Source: Microbacterium sp. Root180 (GTDB lineage: Bacteria; Actinomycetota; Actinomycetes; Actinomycetales; Microbacteriaceae). From it: 64,000 nucleotides of DNA. The notes under the pieces were generated by a model that did no database searches, had not been told where the DNA came from, and worked only from the letters and a program-made list of their open reading frames with translations. This document shows, in pieces, positions 24,926 to 33,296 of this stretch. A program made the translations under genes and the position numbers. Location of the stretch: contig NZ_LMHS01000002.1 in assembly GCF_001428485.1 (NCBI RefSeq), forward strand, positions 10,415 to 74,414, read 5' to 3'. Every line of letters begins with the position of its first letter. The first letter of the stretch is position 1.

Positions 24926-25981
24926 ATGGGAAAGACGACGATCGGCCTCGAGATCACCGAAGAGGCGGTCCGAGCGGCGGAGGTGACCATCGGGCGTTCT
25001 CCGGCGCTCGTCACGTGTGCCTCGGTTCCCCTGCCTCCGGGCGCGGCGAAGGACTCCGAGGTCTTCGACGTCGATGCCGTCGCGCTCGCCCTCCGTCAGC
25101 TGTGGTCGCGCGCGGGGTTCACCAGCCGCCGAGTCGTCCTCGGCATCGGCAGCAGACGGATCCTGGTGCGGGAGTACACGACGCAGGCACTGCGCCCCGA
25201 CCTCCTCCGCCAGGCACTGCCTTTCCAGGTGCAGGATCTGCTGCCTGTCCCGGCCGATCAGGCTGTCCTCGACTTCTACCCCGCCACGCAGCAGGGAGAC
25301 CAGATCACGGGACTCCTGGTCGCGGCGGTGTCCGAGACGGTCGAGCAGCTCATCAGCACCATCGCGAAGGCCAAGATCACGGTCGATGTGGTCGATCTCG
25401 CGCCGTTCGGACTGGCACGGGCGGCGAGCCGCCTGGCTGCGCCGGGTGAGTCCGTCGCCGCTCTGCACCTCGGCGACCACACCAGCTACGTCGTGGTGGT
25501 GCGCGACGGGATCCCGAAGTTCGTCCGCATCCTGCCCATCGAGATCGTCACCGAAGCCGTCCGCGAGCGGGAGCAGATCGCCGCGACGGAGAGCGCAGAA
25601 CCGGTCGCCGTGCCCGAGGAGATCCTCGAGACCGTTCCGCCGTCGACCGAGTCCCCGGTGCGGCGACTGCGGACGGGAGGGCGTGCGGTGCGCCCGGCTG
25701 GAATGTCGGACTCCGCTCTGAGCGATCTCGTCGGGCGACTGCACAGCACGCTCGCGTTCTACGCCGGGCGCTCGGGGGATGAGCCGGTCACGCGGGTCCT
25801 CCTCTCAGGTGCCGGCGCCGCCGCGCCCGGCATCGCCGACGCTCTGGCAGCGAGCCTCCCCCTTCCGGTCTCGTACGCGGGTGCGGCCGAGATCATCGAC
25901 GGAAAGAAGGGCGTGCCCACGGGAGACGTCGGCCTCAACCTCCTGACGACGGTGGGCCTGGCGCTGGGAGACGCGCGATGA
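24926..25981 (+). CDS. pilM: Pilus assembly protein PilM
   Basis: Cytoplasmic actin-like protein, 351 residues, of the PilM/FtsA fold. It starts TTIGLEITEEAVRAAEV (first phosphate-binding strand) and has the later VAALHLGDHTSYVVVVRDG and RVLLSGAGAAAPGIADAL nucleotide-binding segments. PilM binds the N-terminal tail of PilN and links the inner-membrane platform to the motors. ATG 24926 is preceded by GAGGGGAGAGG. A low-complexity Pro/Ser/Arg linker lies near residues 225-255. The stop overlaps pilN. Confidence 0.88.
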   Translation: MGKTTIGLEITEEAVRAAEVTIGRSPALVTCASVPLPPGAAKDSEVFDVDAVALALRQLWSRAGFTSRRVVLGIGSRRILVREYTTQALRPDLLRQALPFQVQDLLPVPADQAVLDFYPATQQGDQITGLLVAAVSETVEQLISTIAKAKITVDVVDLAPFGLARAASRLAAPGESVAALHLGDHTSYVVVVRDGIPKFVRILPIEIVTEAVREREQIAATESAEPVAVPEEILETVPPSTESPVRRLRTGGRAVRPAGMSDSALSDLVGRLHSTLAFYAGRSGDEPVTRVLLSGAGAAAPGIADALAASLPLPVSYAGAAEIIDGKKGVPTGDVGLNLLTTVGLALGDAR

Positions 25982-26622
25982 TGGCGATTGCGAACCCGCC
26001 CGCGTACGCGTTCGGTGCGGCTCCCCGCGTCAACCTCATGCCGCGAGCCGAGACCGATCGCCGCGAGAAGTCGCGGCTGATGCGGCGTTGGGTGGGTGCC
26101 CTCGTGCTCGCGGTGCTCGTGGTGGTCGGTGTGGCCGCAGCCGGACTCTGGGTCAACATCGGCGCGATGCAGCGGCTCGGCCTCGAGACGACGCGGACGA
26201 ATACCCTGCTCGCACAATTGGATGGCCTGTCGGACGTCCGCGCGATGGTCGACCTGCAGTCCGAGCTGACCGATTTCCGGCGCGATGCGATGGCGACCGA
26301 CCTCCGGTGGAGCGGTCTCATCGCGACGGTGGCGGGTGGGCTTCCGGAGGGCGTCGTGATCACCGGCTACAGCCTTGCGCCTGCGGGCATGCCACAGGGG
26401 GACGTCCCCGAGGAGGAGATCGGCGCCGCGGGCACCGTCGAGCTGGTCAGCCAGGCCCCGCGCGACATCGTGGACCTCGTGCGCGCGGTGCGACCGCTGC
26501 CCGGGGTGATCGATGCCGACGGCTGGGAGGTCACGGCCGAAGATGCCGGATACGTCTATCAGATCCGCATCGCGTTCGATCAGACCGTGTACACGGGCGC
26601 CTACAAGGAGGATTCCGAATGA
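25978..26622 (+). CDS. pilN: Pilus assembly protein PilN
   Basis: Bitopic membrane protein of 214 residues. The N-terminal motif APRVNLMPRAE is the segment that binds PilM. One transmembrane helix follows (VGALVLAVLVVVGVAAAGLWV, about 39-59), then a coiled-coil-like region and a periplasm-side ferredoxin-like domain. It pairs with PilO. ATGATG at 25978 overlaps the pilM stop. Confidence 0.88.
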   Translation: MMAIANPPAYAFGAAPRVNLMPRAETDRREKSRLMRRWVGALVLAVLVVVGVAAAGLWVNIGAMQRLGLETTRTNTLLAQLDGLSDVRAMVDLQSELTDFRRDAMATDLRWSGLIATVAGGLPEGVVITGYSLAPAGMPQGDVPEEEIGAAGTVELVSQAPRDIVDLVRAVRPLPGVIDADGWEVTAEDAGYVYQIRIAFDQTVYTGAYKEDSE

Positions 26623-27299
26623 GCATCCCCCGTCAGATGATCAATCTGCTCGGCATCGTCCTCGTGGTCGCCGTGCTCGTGGCCGGCGTGACCCTCGCCG
26701 GGGTGCCGCTGTTCAGCTCGGCCCAGACGACGGACGCGAGCACGAAGACGGTCGCGCAGACCAACCAGATCTACCAGATCCAGGTGACCGAGTTGGCCGC
26801 GGCGAACGAGACCATCGACGAGATCGTCACCGATGTGACCGCACTTCAGAGCCAGATCACGGCGACCACCCGCATGGACGATGTGATCGAACTCGCCGTC
26901 GCGGCCGCCGACACCGTCGGCGGCACGATCGAGAGCTTCACGGTCGCGGAGATCGAGCCTTGGACACCGCGCACCGGACTGGATTCGGACGTGGAAGACG
27001 AGGCGGCCCCCACGGATGAGGGTGAAGCCGAGGACACGTCGGCGAATGCGGAGTCCGACGGGACGACGGATGCTGCTGACGGCGCCGAGGCTCCCGCAGA
27101 AGCCCCGGCGACCGCCGAGGACTCTCCTCAGAAGCAGATTCCGGTCACGATCAAGGTGGTCGTCCCGAGTGCCGCCGCCGCCGCGGCCTTCATGGATGGG
27201 CTCGCCCGCGGGCCGCGTCTCATCGCACCCATCGACGGCACGCTCGAGGACGGTGTCCTCACGGTCACGGCGCTCGCCTTCCTCCGAACGGGAGAATGA
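26619..27299 (+). CDS. pilO: PilO-like pilus assembly protein
   Basis: A 226-residue membrane protein with one N-terminal helix (LLGIVLVVAVLVAGVTLAGVP), a coiled-coil-like stretch (TNQIYQIQVTELAAANETID) and a C-terminal domain. An acidic Ala/Glu/Asp-rich linker (about 125-175) interrupts the exported part and is not usual for PilO. Assignment rests on its place between pilN and pilT, the single-helix plus coiled-coil architecture and the overlap with pilN. Sequence conservation of PilO is low. Confidence 0.78.
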   Translation: MSIPRQMINLLGIVLVVAVLVAGVTLAGVPLFSSAQTTDASTKTVAQTNQIYQIQVTELAAANETIDEIVTDVTALQSQITATTRMDDVIELAVAAADTVGGTIESFTVAEIEPWTPRTGLDSDVEDEAAPTDEGEAEDTSANAESDGTTDAADGAEAPAEAPATAEDSPQKQIPVTIKVVVPSAAAAAAFMDGLARGPRLIAPIDGTLEDGVLTVTALAFLRTGE

Positions 27300-27300
27300 C

Positions 27301-28443
27301 ATGTACCACGCCGAATCACTTGCCGAGATGCTCGGAACCGCGGGCAGGGCCGGCGCATCCGACGTTCACCTCACCGCCAACCACCCGCCGCTGATGCGCG
27401 TGGACGGCGACCTGGTCGAGATCCCCGGCTTCATCGAGCCCACCGGCACGCACTGGCTCGAACAGGCCGTCGGCTCGCTGATGACCTCCGAACAGATCGC
27501 GGAGTTCAGTCAGCACGGCGAGGTGGACCTGTCCTATTCGGTACCCGACGTCGCGCGGTTCCGTGTCAACGTCTTCCGTCAGCTCGGGGATGTCGCTGTC
27601 GCGATGCGATTCATCCCCGACAAGGCCTTCTCCCTCGAGCAGCTCGGGGTGCCCGCGGTGGCGAAGGACCTGGTGCTCAAGCCCCGCGGTCTCGTGCTCG
27701 TCACCGGTCCGACCGGCTCGGGCAAGTCCACGACTCTGAGCGCGATGATCGACATCGTCAACCGCACTCTGCCGGCGCACATCGTCACGGTCGAGGACCC
27801 CGTCGAGTTCCAGCACACGAGCCGCAGGTCGTTGATCCACCAGCGCGAGATCGGGAGCGACACGGTGTCCTTCGCGGAAGCCCTGCGTCGGGTCCTGCGA
27901 CAGGACCCTGACGTCATCCTCATCGGCGAGCTCCGGGACCCGGCATCCATCTCGACCGCGCTGTCCGCAGCCGAGACCGGTCACCTCGTGCTGTCGACCC
28001 TGCACACCCAGAGCGCGGCGAAGTCGATCAACCGCATCGTCGATGCCTTCCCGCCCGACCAGCAGACCCAGGTGCGGACACAGCTCGGTGACACGCTCCA
28101 GGGCATCATCAGCCAGACCCTGCTGCCGATGGCGCAGAGCGACGGTCGAGTGATCGCCACCGAGGTCCTGATCAACACGCCCGCCATCGCGAACCTCATC
28201 CGTGAGGGACAGGTCAGCCAGATCTACTCGATGCTCCAGGCCGGCGGCAGCCTCGGTATGCACACGCTCGACCAGGATCTGCGCCGCCACGTCGAGGCGG
28301 GCAGCATCGCCATGTCGATGGCGAAGGCCTACGCGATGGATCCGTCGTCGCTCGACGACGCCCGGGTGAGGCCGAGGGATCTCGACGCCGAGGCGTGGTC
28401 GCAGCATTCGTCCGACCGTCAACCGGCCGGGTGGGGATTCTGA
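27301..28443 (+). CDS. pilT: PilT-family pilus retraction ATPase
   Basis: Hexameric secretion ATPase of 380 residues. Motifs in order: GASDVHLTANHPPLMRVDG, Walker A TGPTGSGKSTTL, the Asp box around VTVEDPVEF, Walker B DPDVILIGELRD (GELRD in place of the commoner GEMRD), and His box GHLVLSTLHTQSA. AIANLIREGQ matches the PilT-specific AIRNLIRE motif, which separates it from PilB. It powers pilus retraction and hence twitching, surface attachment or DNA uptake. The start follows pilO by one base; the stop overlaps pilC. Confidence 0.92.
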   Translation: MYHAESLAEMLGTAGRAGASDVHLTANHPPLMRVDGDLVEIPGFIEPTGTHWLEQAVGSLMTSEQIAEFSQHGEVDLSYSVPDVARFRVNVFRQLGDVAVAMRFIPDKAFSLEQLGVPAVAKDLVLKPRGLVLVTGPTGSGKSTTLSAMIDIVNRTLPAHIVTVEDPVEFQHTSRRSLIHQREIGSDTVSFAEALRRVLRQDPDVILIGELRDPASISTALSAAETGHLVLSTLHTQSAAKSINRIVDAFPPDQQTQVRTQLGDTLQGIISQTLLPMAQSDGRVIATEVLINTPAIANLIREGQVSQIYSMLQAGGSLGMHTLDQDLRRHVEAGSIAMSMAKAYAMDPSSLDDARVRPRDLDAEAWSQHSSDRQPAGWGF

Positions 28444-29687
28444 TGGCACTGCTCGAGGAGTACACGTACCGCGCCGTCGACATGAACGGCGGGGCGATCG
28501 TCAAGGGCACGCTCGAGGCGGCCGGCGAGAACGCGGTCACTTCCAAGCTCCGCGCGCAGGGCCTCACGCCCCTCGAGGTGAGTTTGACCTCGAAGACGGG
28601 GCTCAATCAGGACATCTCGATCCCGGGGTTCGAGAAGCGGGTCAAGGTCGGCACCCTGGCGGTCTTCGCGAAGCAGATGGCGGGACTCATCAACGCCGGT
28701 CTGCCCTTGATGCGCACCCTGTCGATCCTCATCGAGCAGGCCGAGGACAAGAAGCTGCAGCACGCCCTGACGGGCGTGTACGCCTCCGTCGAGTCGGGCC
28801 TGTCGTTCTCGCAGGCGCTCGCGGTGTATCCCGACGTGTTCCCGCCGCTCATGATCAGCATGGTGCGGGTCGGGGAGACCGGCGGTTTCCTCGGGCAGTC
28901 CCTGACGACGATCGCAGAGACGTATCAGGGCGAGGCCGAGCTGCAGGGGAAGATCAAGTCCGCCACGACCTACCCGATCATCGTGTTCGTCATCGCCATT
29001 CTCGGCGTCGTGGCGATGGTGACCTTCGTCGTCCCCATCTTCGAGGGGATGTTCAAGAACATGGGCTCGCAGCTGCCCATCCCGACGCAGATCCTCGTCA
29101 CGCTCTCGAACAACATGGTGTGGATCCTTCCCGTCGCCATCGTGCTCGGGATCGCGGCGTGGCTCTGGTGGGTGCGCAATCGTCGCGAGGAGAAGGTTCG
29201 CAAGGTCGTCGACCCCTGGAAGCTCAAGCTCCCCGTGTTCGGTCCGCTCGCCACGAAGATCGCTGTCGCGCGGTTCACGCGCAGCCTGTCGATGATGCTC
29301 AACGCCGGGGTGCCGCTCGTGCAGGCCCTGTCTATCGTGGGCTCCGCGTCGAACAACTGGAAGATCGAGCAGGCCGTGCGCGACATCCAGGAGTCCGTCA
29401 AGCAGGGCCGCTCGTTCTCGGCCCCGCTGGCGAAGGCCGAGGTGTTCCCGCCGATGGTCGCCCAGATGATCGCGGTCGGCGAGGAGTCGGGCACGCTGGC
29501 CGACATGCTCGCAAGCATCGCCGACTTCTACGAGAACGAGGTCGAGACCGCCACGGACCAGCTCACCGCCTCGATCGAGCCGATCCTGATCGTCGGAATC
29601 GGCATCATCATCGGCGGCATGGTCGTCTCGCTCTACATGCCGATCTTCTCGATCTACGGCGAACTCGGCCAGCAGGGCAACGCGTAG
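28443..29687 (+). CDS. pilC: Pilus platform protein PilC
   Basis: Polytopic inner-membrane platform (GspF/PilC family), 414 residues. Both repeats are present: FAKQMAGLINAGLPLMRTL and FTRSLSMMLNAGVPLVQAL, each with a VGE motif (VRVGETGGFLGQSL, IAVGEESGTLADML). Hydrophobic helices lie near 170-195, 217-240 and 380-405. It connects the motors PilB and PilT to the pilin fibre. ATG 28443 shares bases with the pilT stop. Last gene of the plus-strand pilus operon. Confidence 0.93.
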   Translation: MALLEEYTYRAVDMNGGAIVKGTLEAAGENAVTSKLRAQGLTPLEVSLTSKTGLNQDISIPGFEKRVKVGTLAVFAKQMAGLINAGLPLMRTLSILIEQAEDKKLQHALTGVYASVESGLSFSQALAVYPDVFPPLMISMVRVGETGGFLGQSLTTIAETYQGEAELQGKIKSATTYPIIVFVIAILGVVAMVTFVVPIFEGMFKNMGSQLPIPTQILVTLSNNMVWILPVAIVLGIAAWLWWVRNRREEKVRKVVDPWKLKLPVFGPLATKIAVARFTRSLSMMLNAGVPLVQALSIVGSASNNWKIEQAVRDIQESVKQGRSFSAPLAKAEVFPPMVAQMIAVGEESGTLADMLASIADFYENEVETATDQLTASIEPILIVGIGIIIGGMVVSLYMPIFSIYGELGQQGNA

Positions 29688-29708
29688 CGGGACGCCGCGG
29701 AGCCGGGA

Positions 29709-31376
29709 TCACACGGCGACGCGGAGGACCTCGTCGATGGTCGTGATGCCCAGCGCGACCTTCGAGAACCCGTCCTCGCGCAGCGACACCATGCCCTCCT
29801 CCAGCGCGAGCTGGCGCATCGCGGTGCCTGTCGCCCGCGAGACGGCCAGGTGCTCGAGCCCTTCGCTGAGGGTCATCACCTCGTGCAGAGCGACTCGGCC
29901 GCGGAAGCCCGTGTTGGAGCACGCGCCACACCCGACGGCGCGATAGAGCTGGGGCAGGTCGTTCGGATCGTGGGGGAACCCTGCCGCTGCGAGCGCTTCG
30001 CGGGTCTCGACGTGCGGTTCCCGGCACTTCATGCACAGGCGGCGAGCGAGGCGCTGGGCGACGACGGCGGAGAGCGCCGTGCCCACGAGATACGGCTCGC
30101 AGCCGATCTCGATGAGCCGTGTGAGGGCGCTCGGCGCGTCGTTCGTGTGCAGTGTCGAGAGCACGAGGTGTCCGGTCAGGGCCGCCTCGATCGAGATCGT
30201 CGCCGTCTCCTGGTCGCGGATCTCGCCCACGAGCACGACGTCGGGGTCGGAGCGCAGGATGGACCGGAGCGCCGCCTGGAACGTCATGCCGGCGCGTTGA
30301 TTCACCTGCACCTGGTTGATGCCTGCGATGCGGTACTCGACCGGATCCTCCACCGTGATCACGTTGATGCGGGAGTTCGCCACTGTGTGCAGAGCCGTGT
30401 AGAGGGTGGTCGACTTTCCCGATCCCGTCGGTCCGGTGACGAGCACCATGCCGTGCGGCCGTGTGATGGCGGTGCGGAAGCGCTGCTCGTTGATGGCGGA
30501 GAAGAGGAGGTCCGACATCTCCAGGGCGGTGCCGGAGTTGTCGAGGATGCGCATGACGATCTTCTCGCCCCACACCGTGGGCAGCGTCGCCAGGCGCAGG
30601 TCGACCTGGCGGCCGTCGTGAAGCACGGAGAGGCGGCCGTCCTGCGGCTTGCGGCGTTCGGCGATGTCGATCGACGCCATGATCTTGAGTCTCGAGATCA
30701 CGCCGTCCTGGATCGAGCGGTCGGCCTTCTGCATCTCGTGCAGCACCCCGTCGATGCGATACCTGACCGTCAGCTGGCGTTCGCCCGGCTCGATATGGAT
30801 GTCGCTCGCGCGGTCGTTGATGGCCTGCGTGATGAGGAGGTTCACGAATCGCACGATCGGCGCGTCGTCGACCTGTTCATCGAGCGATTCGGTCGAGCCG
30901 GCGCCGTCGGCCGCGGCGATCTCGCCGATCTGCTCTGAGAGATCGCTGAGCTCCTCGTCGGACCGCAGGAATCGTGCGAACGCGGCCGACAGTGCGTCGG
31001 CGGCCACGACGACGGGAATGATGTTGAGATCCGTCGCAGTGGCGACATCGTCCAGAGCGATGAGGTCGGTCGGATCGATCATTCCGATGACCAGCTGGCG
31101 CCGTCCTCGCGAGAGCGGGATGAGGTGATAGCGGCGACAGAGAGTCGGGGCGACGGCGGCGACGACCGCCGGGTCGAGCGTGTCGGCGCTCAGGTCGACG
31201 AACGGGTATCCGGTGTGCGCGGCGACGGCCTCGGCGATCTGCGTCTCGGTCGCGAGCTGTGCTGCGACGAGGCGCTGCCGCAGCTCCGCGTCGTCGGCGA
31301 CGTCGGCGAGCACAGCGGAGATCGCACCGGCGTCGACGACGCCCGTGGTCACCAGAGTCTGCGCCAGCCCATTCAC
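29709..31376 (-). CDS. pilB: Pilus extension ATPase PilB
   Basis: Assembly motor of about 555 residues. The N-terminal MshEN/GspE-N-like part (about 1-150) precedes the ATPase core: Walker A TGPTGSGKSTTL, Asp box VTVEDPVEY, Walker B DPDVVLVGEIRD and His box GHLVLSTLHTNDA. A zinc-binding tetracysteine (CMKC, then CGAC) and the late GRVALHEVM are specific to extension ATPases. GTG 31376 has GGGAAGGG upstream; ATG 31421 would add 15 residues. It lies on the opposite strand and converges on pilC with 21 bases between, so extension and retraction motors are expressed from different promoters. Confidence 0.92.
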   Translation of the reverse strand: MNGLAQTLVTTGVVDAGAISAVLADVADDAELRQRLVAAQLATETQIAEAVAAHTGYPFVDLSADTLDPAVVAAVAPTLCRRYHLIPLSRGRRQLVIGMIDPTDLIALDDVATATDLNIIPVVVAADALSAAFARFLRSDEELSDLSEQIGEIAAADGAGSTESLDEQVDDAPIVRFVNLLITQAINDRASDIHIEPGERQLTVRYRIDGVLHEMQKADRSIQDGVISRLKIMASIDIAERRKPQDGRLSVLHDGRQVDLRLATLPTVWGEKIVMRILDNSGTALEMSDLLFSAINEQRFRTAITRPHGMVLVTGPTGSGKSTTLYTALHTVANSRINVITVEDPVEYRIAGINQVQVNQRAGMTFQAALRSILRSDPDVVLVGEIRDQETATISIEAALTGHLVLSTLHTNDAPSALTRLIEIGCEPYLVGTALSAVVAQRLARRLCMKCREPHVETREALAAAGFPHDPNDLPQLYRAVGCGACSNTGFRGRVALHEVMTLSEGLEHLAVSRATGTAMRQLALEEGMVSLREDGFSKVALGITTIDEVLRVAV

Positions 31377-31500
31377 TTGCGTCCCTTCCCCAACTTTCGT
31401 CACATGACGCCCCGCCGCCATGATATGGCCCCGAGGACCACGAGGGGAATGCCTCGTCAACCCCGAGCTCTCGCGGCCGAGGCCCGGATAGCCTGACGAC

Positions 31501-32508
31501 ATGGCCGACTTGATCGCGAAGCTGACCGCCTGGGCGCTGTCTCTCCGGGTGGTGCGCGTGTGGTTCCACTACCTGGAACGGCGCGGGCCGATGCTGTCGG
31601 ACAGCATCACGTACCGGGCCCTGTTCTCCGTCTTCGCGGCCGTGCTGCTGGGTTTCTCCTTCGCCGCCCTCTGGCTGGACGGGAATCCGGCGGCGTGGCA
31701 GGCGCTCGTGAACACGGTGGATGCCGCGATCCCGGGTCTCATCGGGGAAGACGGCCTCATCAAGGTCGACCAGATCGAGCCGCTGGGATTCACCTTCGCC
31801 GGCATCCTGTCCGCGGTCGCCCTGGTGGGTGCGGCGATCGGCGCGATCGGGTCGCTGCGGGCCGCGCTGCGGACGCTCGCCGACGAGATCCACGACGACG
31901 TGTTCTGGATCTGGGTGATCGTCCGCAACCTGCTGCTCGCCCTCGCCATCGGCGGGGGATTCGTCCTGTCCGCCGCGGTGACCTTCTACGGCACGACCTT
32001 CATCGGCGTCGTGGGGGACTGGTTCGGCGCCGACTCGTGGGTGGGTGACGTCGCGACCCAGGTGCTCGCCATCGGCGCGGTGTTCCTGCTCGATGCGGCG
32101 ATCGTCGCCCTCGCGTTCGTCGTGCTGAGCGGCGTCAAGGCCCGTCCGGCCACCCTCATCGCGGGATCTCTGATCGGAGGCGTCGCCCTCACGGTGCTGC
32201 AGCAGCTGTCGGGCCTGTTCGTCCGCGGCGCCGGAGCCAATCCGCTCCTCGCCTCCTTCGCCGCGCTCATCGCCCTGCTGCTGTGGTTCAATCTGTCGGC
32301 GCAGGTGATCCTGCTCGCCTCCACGTGGATCATCGTGACCGTCGCGCAGGACGAGGACCGCGTACGTGAGAAGTACGGCACGCCCACGTTCGAGGCGCGT
32401 CGGGTCAAGCGCGCAGAGGATGCCCTGCGCGTCGCGTCCGACGAGCTGCAGCTCGCGCAGGCCGCCGCCGCGAAGGCTCGTCGGAAGTCCGATCCGAAGG
32501 ACGAGTGA
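31501..32508 (+). CDS. YihY/BrkB-family membrane protein
   Basis: A 335-residue protein with six hydrophobic helices. The family start SDSITYRALFSVFAAVLLGFS and the later LLWFNLSAQVILLASTWI are clear. Long labelled ribonuclease BN by mistake, the family is now thought to be transporters or scramblase-like proteins of unknown substrate. A Lys/Arg/Ala-rich tail (about 285-335) is cytoplasmic. TAGCCT ends 6 nt before ATG 31501, so the mRNA is probably leaderless. Confidence 0.85.
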   Translation: MADLIAKLTAWALSLRVVRVWFHYLERRGPMLSDSITYRALFSVFAAVLLGFSFAALWLDGNPAAWQALVNTVDAAIPGLIGEDGLIKVDQIEPLGFTFAGILSAVALVGAAIGAIGSLRAALRTLADEIHDDVFWIWVIVRNLLLALAIGGGFVLSAAVTFYGTTFIGVVGDWFGADSWVGDVATQVLAIGAVFLLDAAIVALAFVVLSGVKARPATLIAGSLIGGVALTVLQQLSGLFVRGAGANPLLASFAALIALLLWFNLSAQVILLASTWIIVTVAQDEDRVREKYGTPTFEARRVKRAEDALRVASDELQLAQAAAAKARRKSDPKDE

Positions 32509-32518
32509 CGCGGCCTCT

Positions 32519-33250
32519 CTAGCGGGCGTAGCGCTCGACGAAGGTCCGCAGCATCCGGCTCGGATGCGAGACCGAGGCTCGACGCACGGCGGCCAGCGTG
32601 AGTTCGAGCTCGTCGGCGGCGAAGTATCCGTAACCGGCGTAGGCGTGGATGCGTGTCGTGATTCCGTCGACGTCGAGCTCGGGATGGAACTGCGTCGCGT
32701 AGACGTTGCGGCGCACCTTGAACATCTGCACCGGGCAGTTCGGCGACGAGGCGAGCAGCGTCGCCGACGAAGGCAGCACCGTGATCGCCTCCTTGTGTCC
32801 GACGAAGGCGTCGAACTCTCGCGGCAGATCCTCGAGGAGCGGATCGGATGCTCCGTCTTCGGTGAGCGTCACGGGCACGACGCTGATGGGCTCGGGGTAG
32901 GTGCGATCGATGAGGGCGCCCTGGTGCGCGCCGAGCGTGCCGATGCCGTAGCAGGCACCGAGGAACGGGAAGTCGCGCGCGACCACCTCGTCCAGCAGCG
33001 CCTCGAACTCCGCCTCGACCCGGTGCTGCACCGCCGATTTCGTCTCGTCGGCGTCGGACGCGTTGAAGGGTCCGCCGCCCACGAAGATTCCCGAGATGCG
33101 GTCCAGATCGAACCGGGGCATCGGGTCGGCCTCGAGCCGGACTCGCATCAGATCGCGCTCGTCGAGCCCGGTGTAGCGCAGGAACAGCGCGTACTCCTCG
33201 TCGGCGGGCACGTCTTCGGCCCGTGTGGCGAGGAGGACGAACGGCTTCAC
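32519..33250 (-). CDS. Class I glutamine amidotransferase-like protein
   Basis: A 243-residue protein of the GATase1 fold. The nucleophile elbow is GACYGIG with its Cys, after FPFLG; the His-Glu pair is in ATQFHPELD; the oxyanion strand is IFVGGGPFN. It stands alone without a synthase partner, as do GMP-synthase-like amidotransferases of unknown substrate. GTG 33250 is preferred to an upstream start at 33280 because TATCGT ends 6 nt before it, matching the leaderless pattern. Confidence 0.83.
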   Translation of the reverse strand: MKPFVLLATRAEDVPADEEYALFLRYTGLDERDLMRVRLEADPMPRFDLDRISGIFVGGGPFNASDADETKSAVQHRVEAEFEALLDEVVARDFPFLGACYGIGTLGAHQGALIDRTYPEPISVVPVTLTEDGASDPLLEDLPREFDAFVGHKEAITVLPSSATLLASSPNCPVQMFKVRRNVYATQFHPELDVDGITTRIHAYAGYGYFAADELELTLAAVRRASVSHPSRMLRTFVERYAR

Positions 33251-33296
33251 GGATCCACGATATTCGCTCCGCCGGGCCATCCGAGCCCGACGGGGA

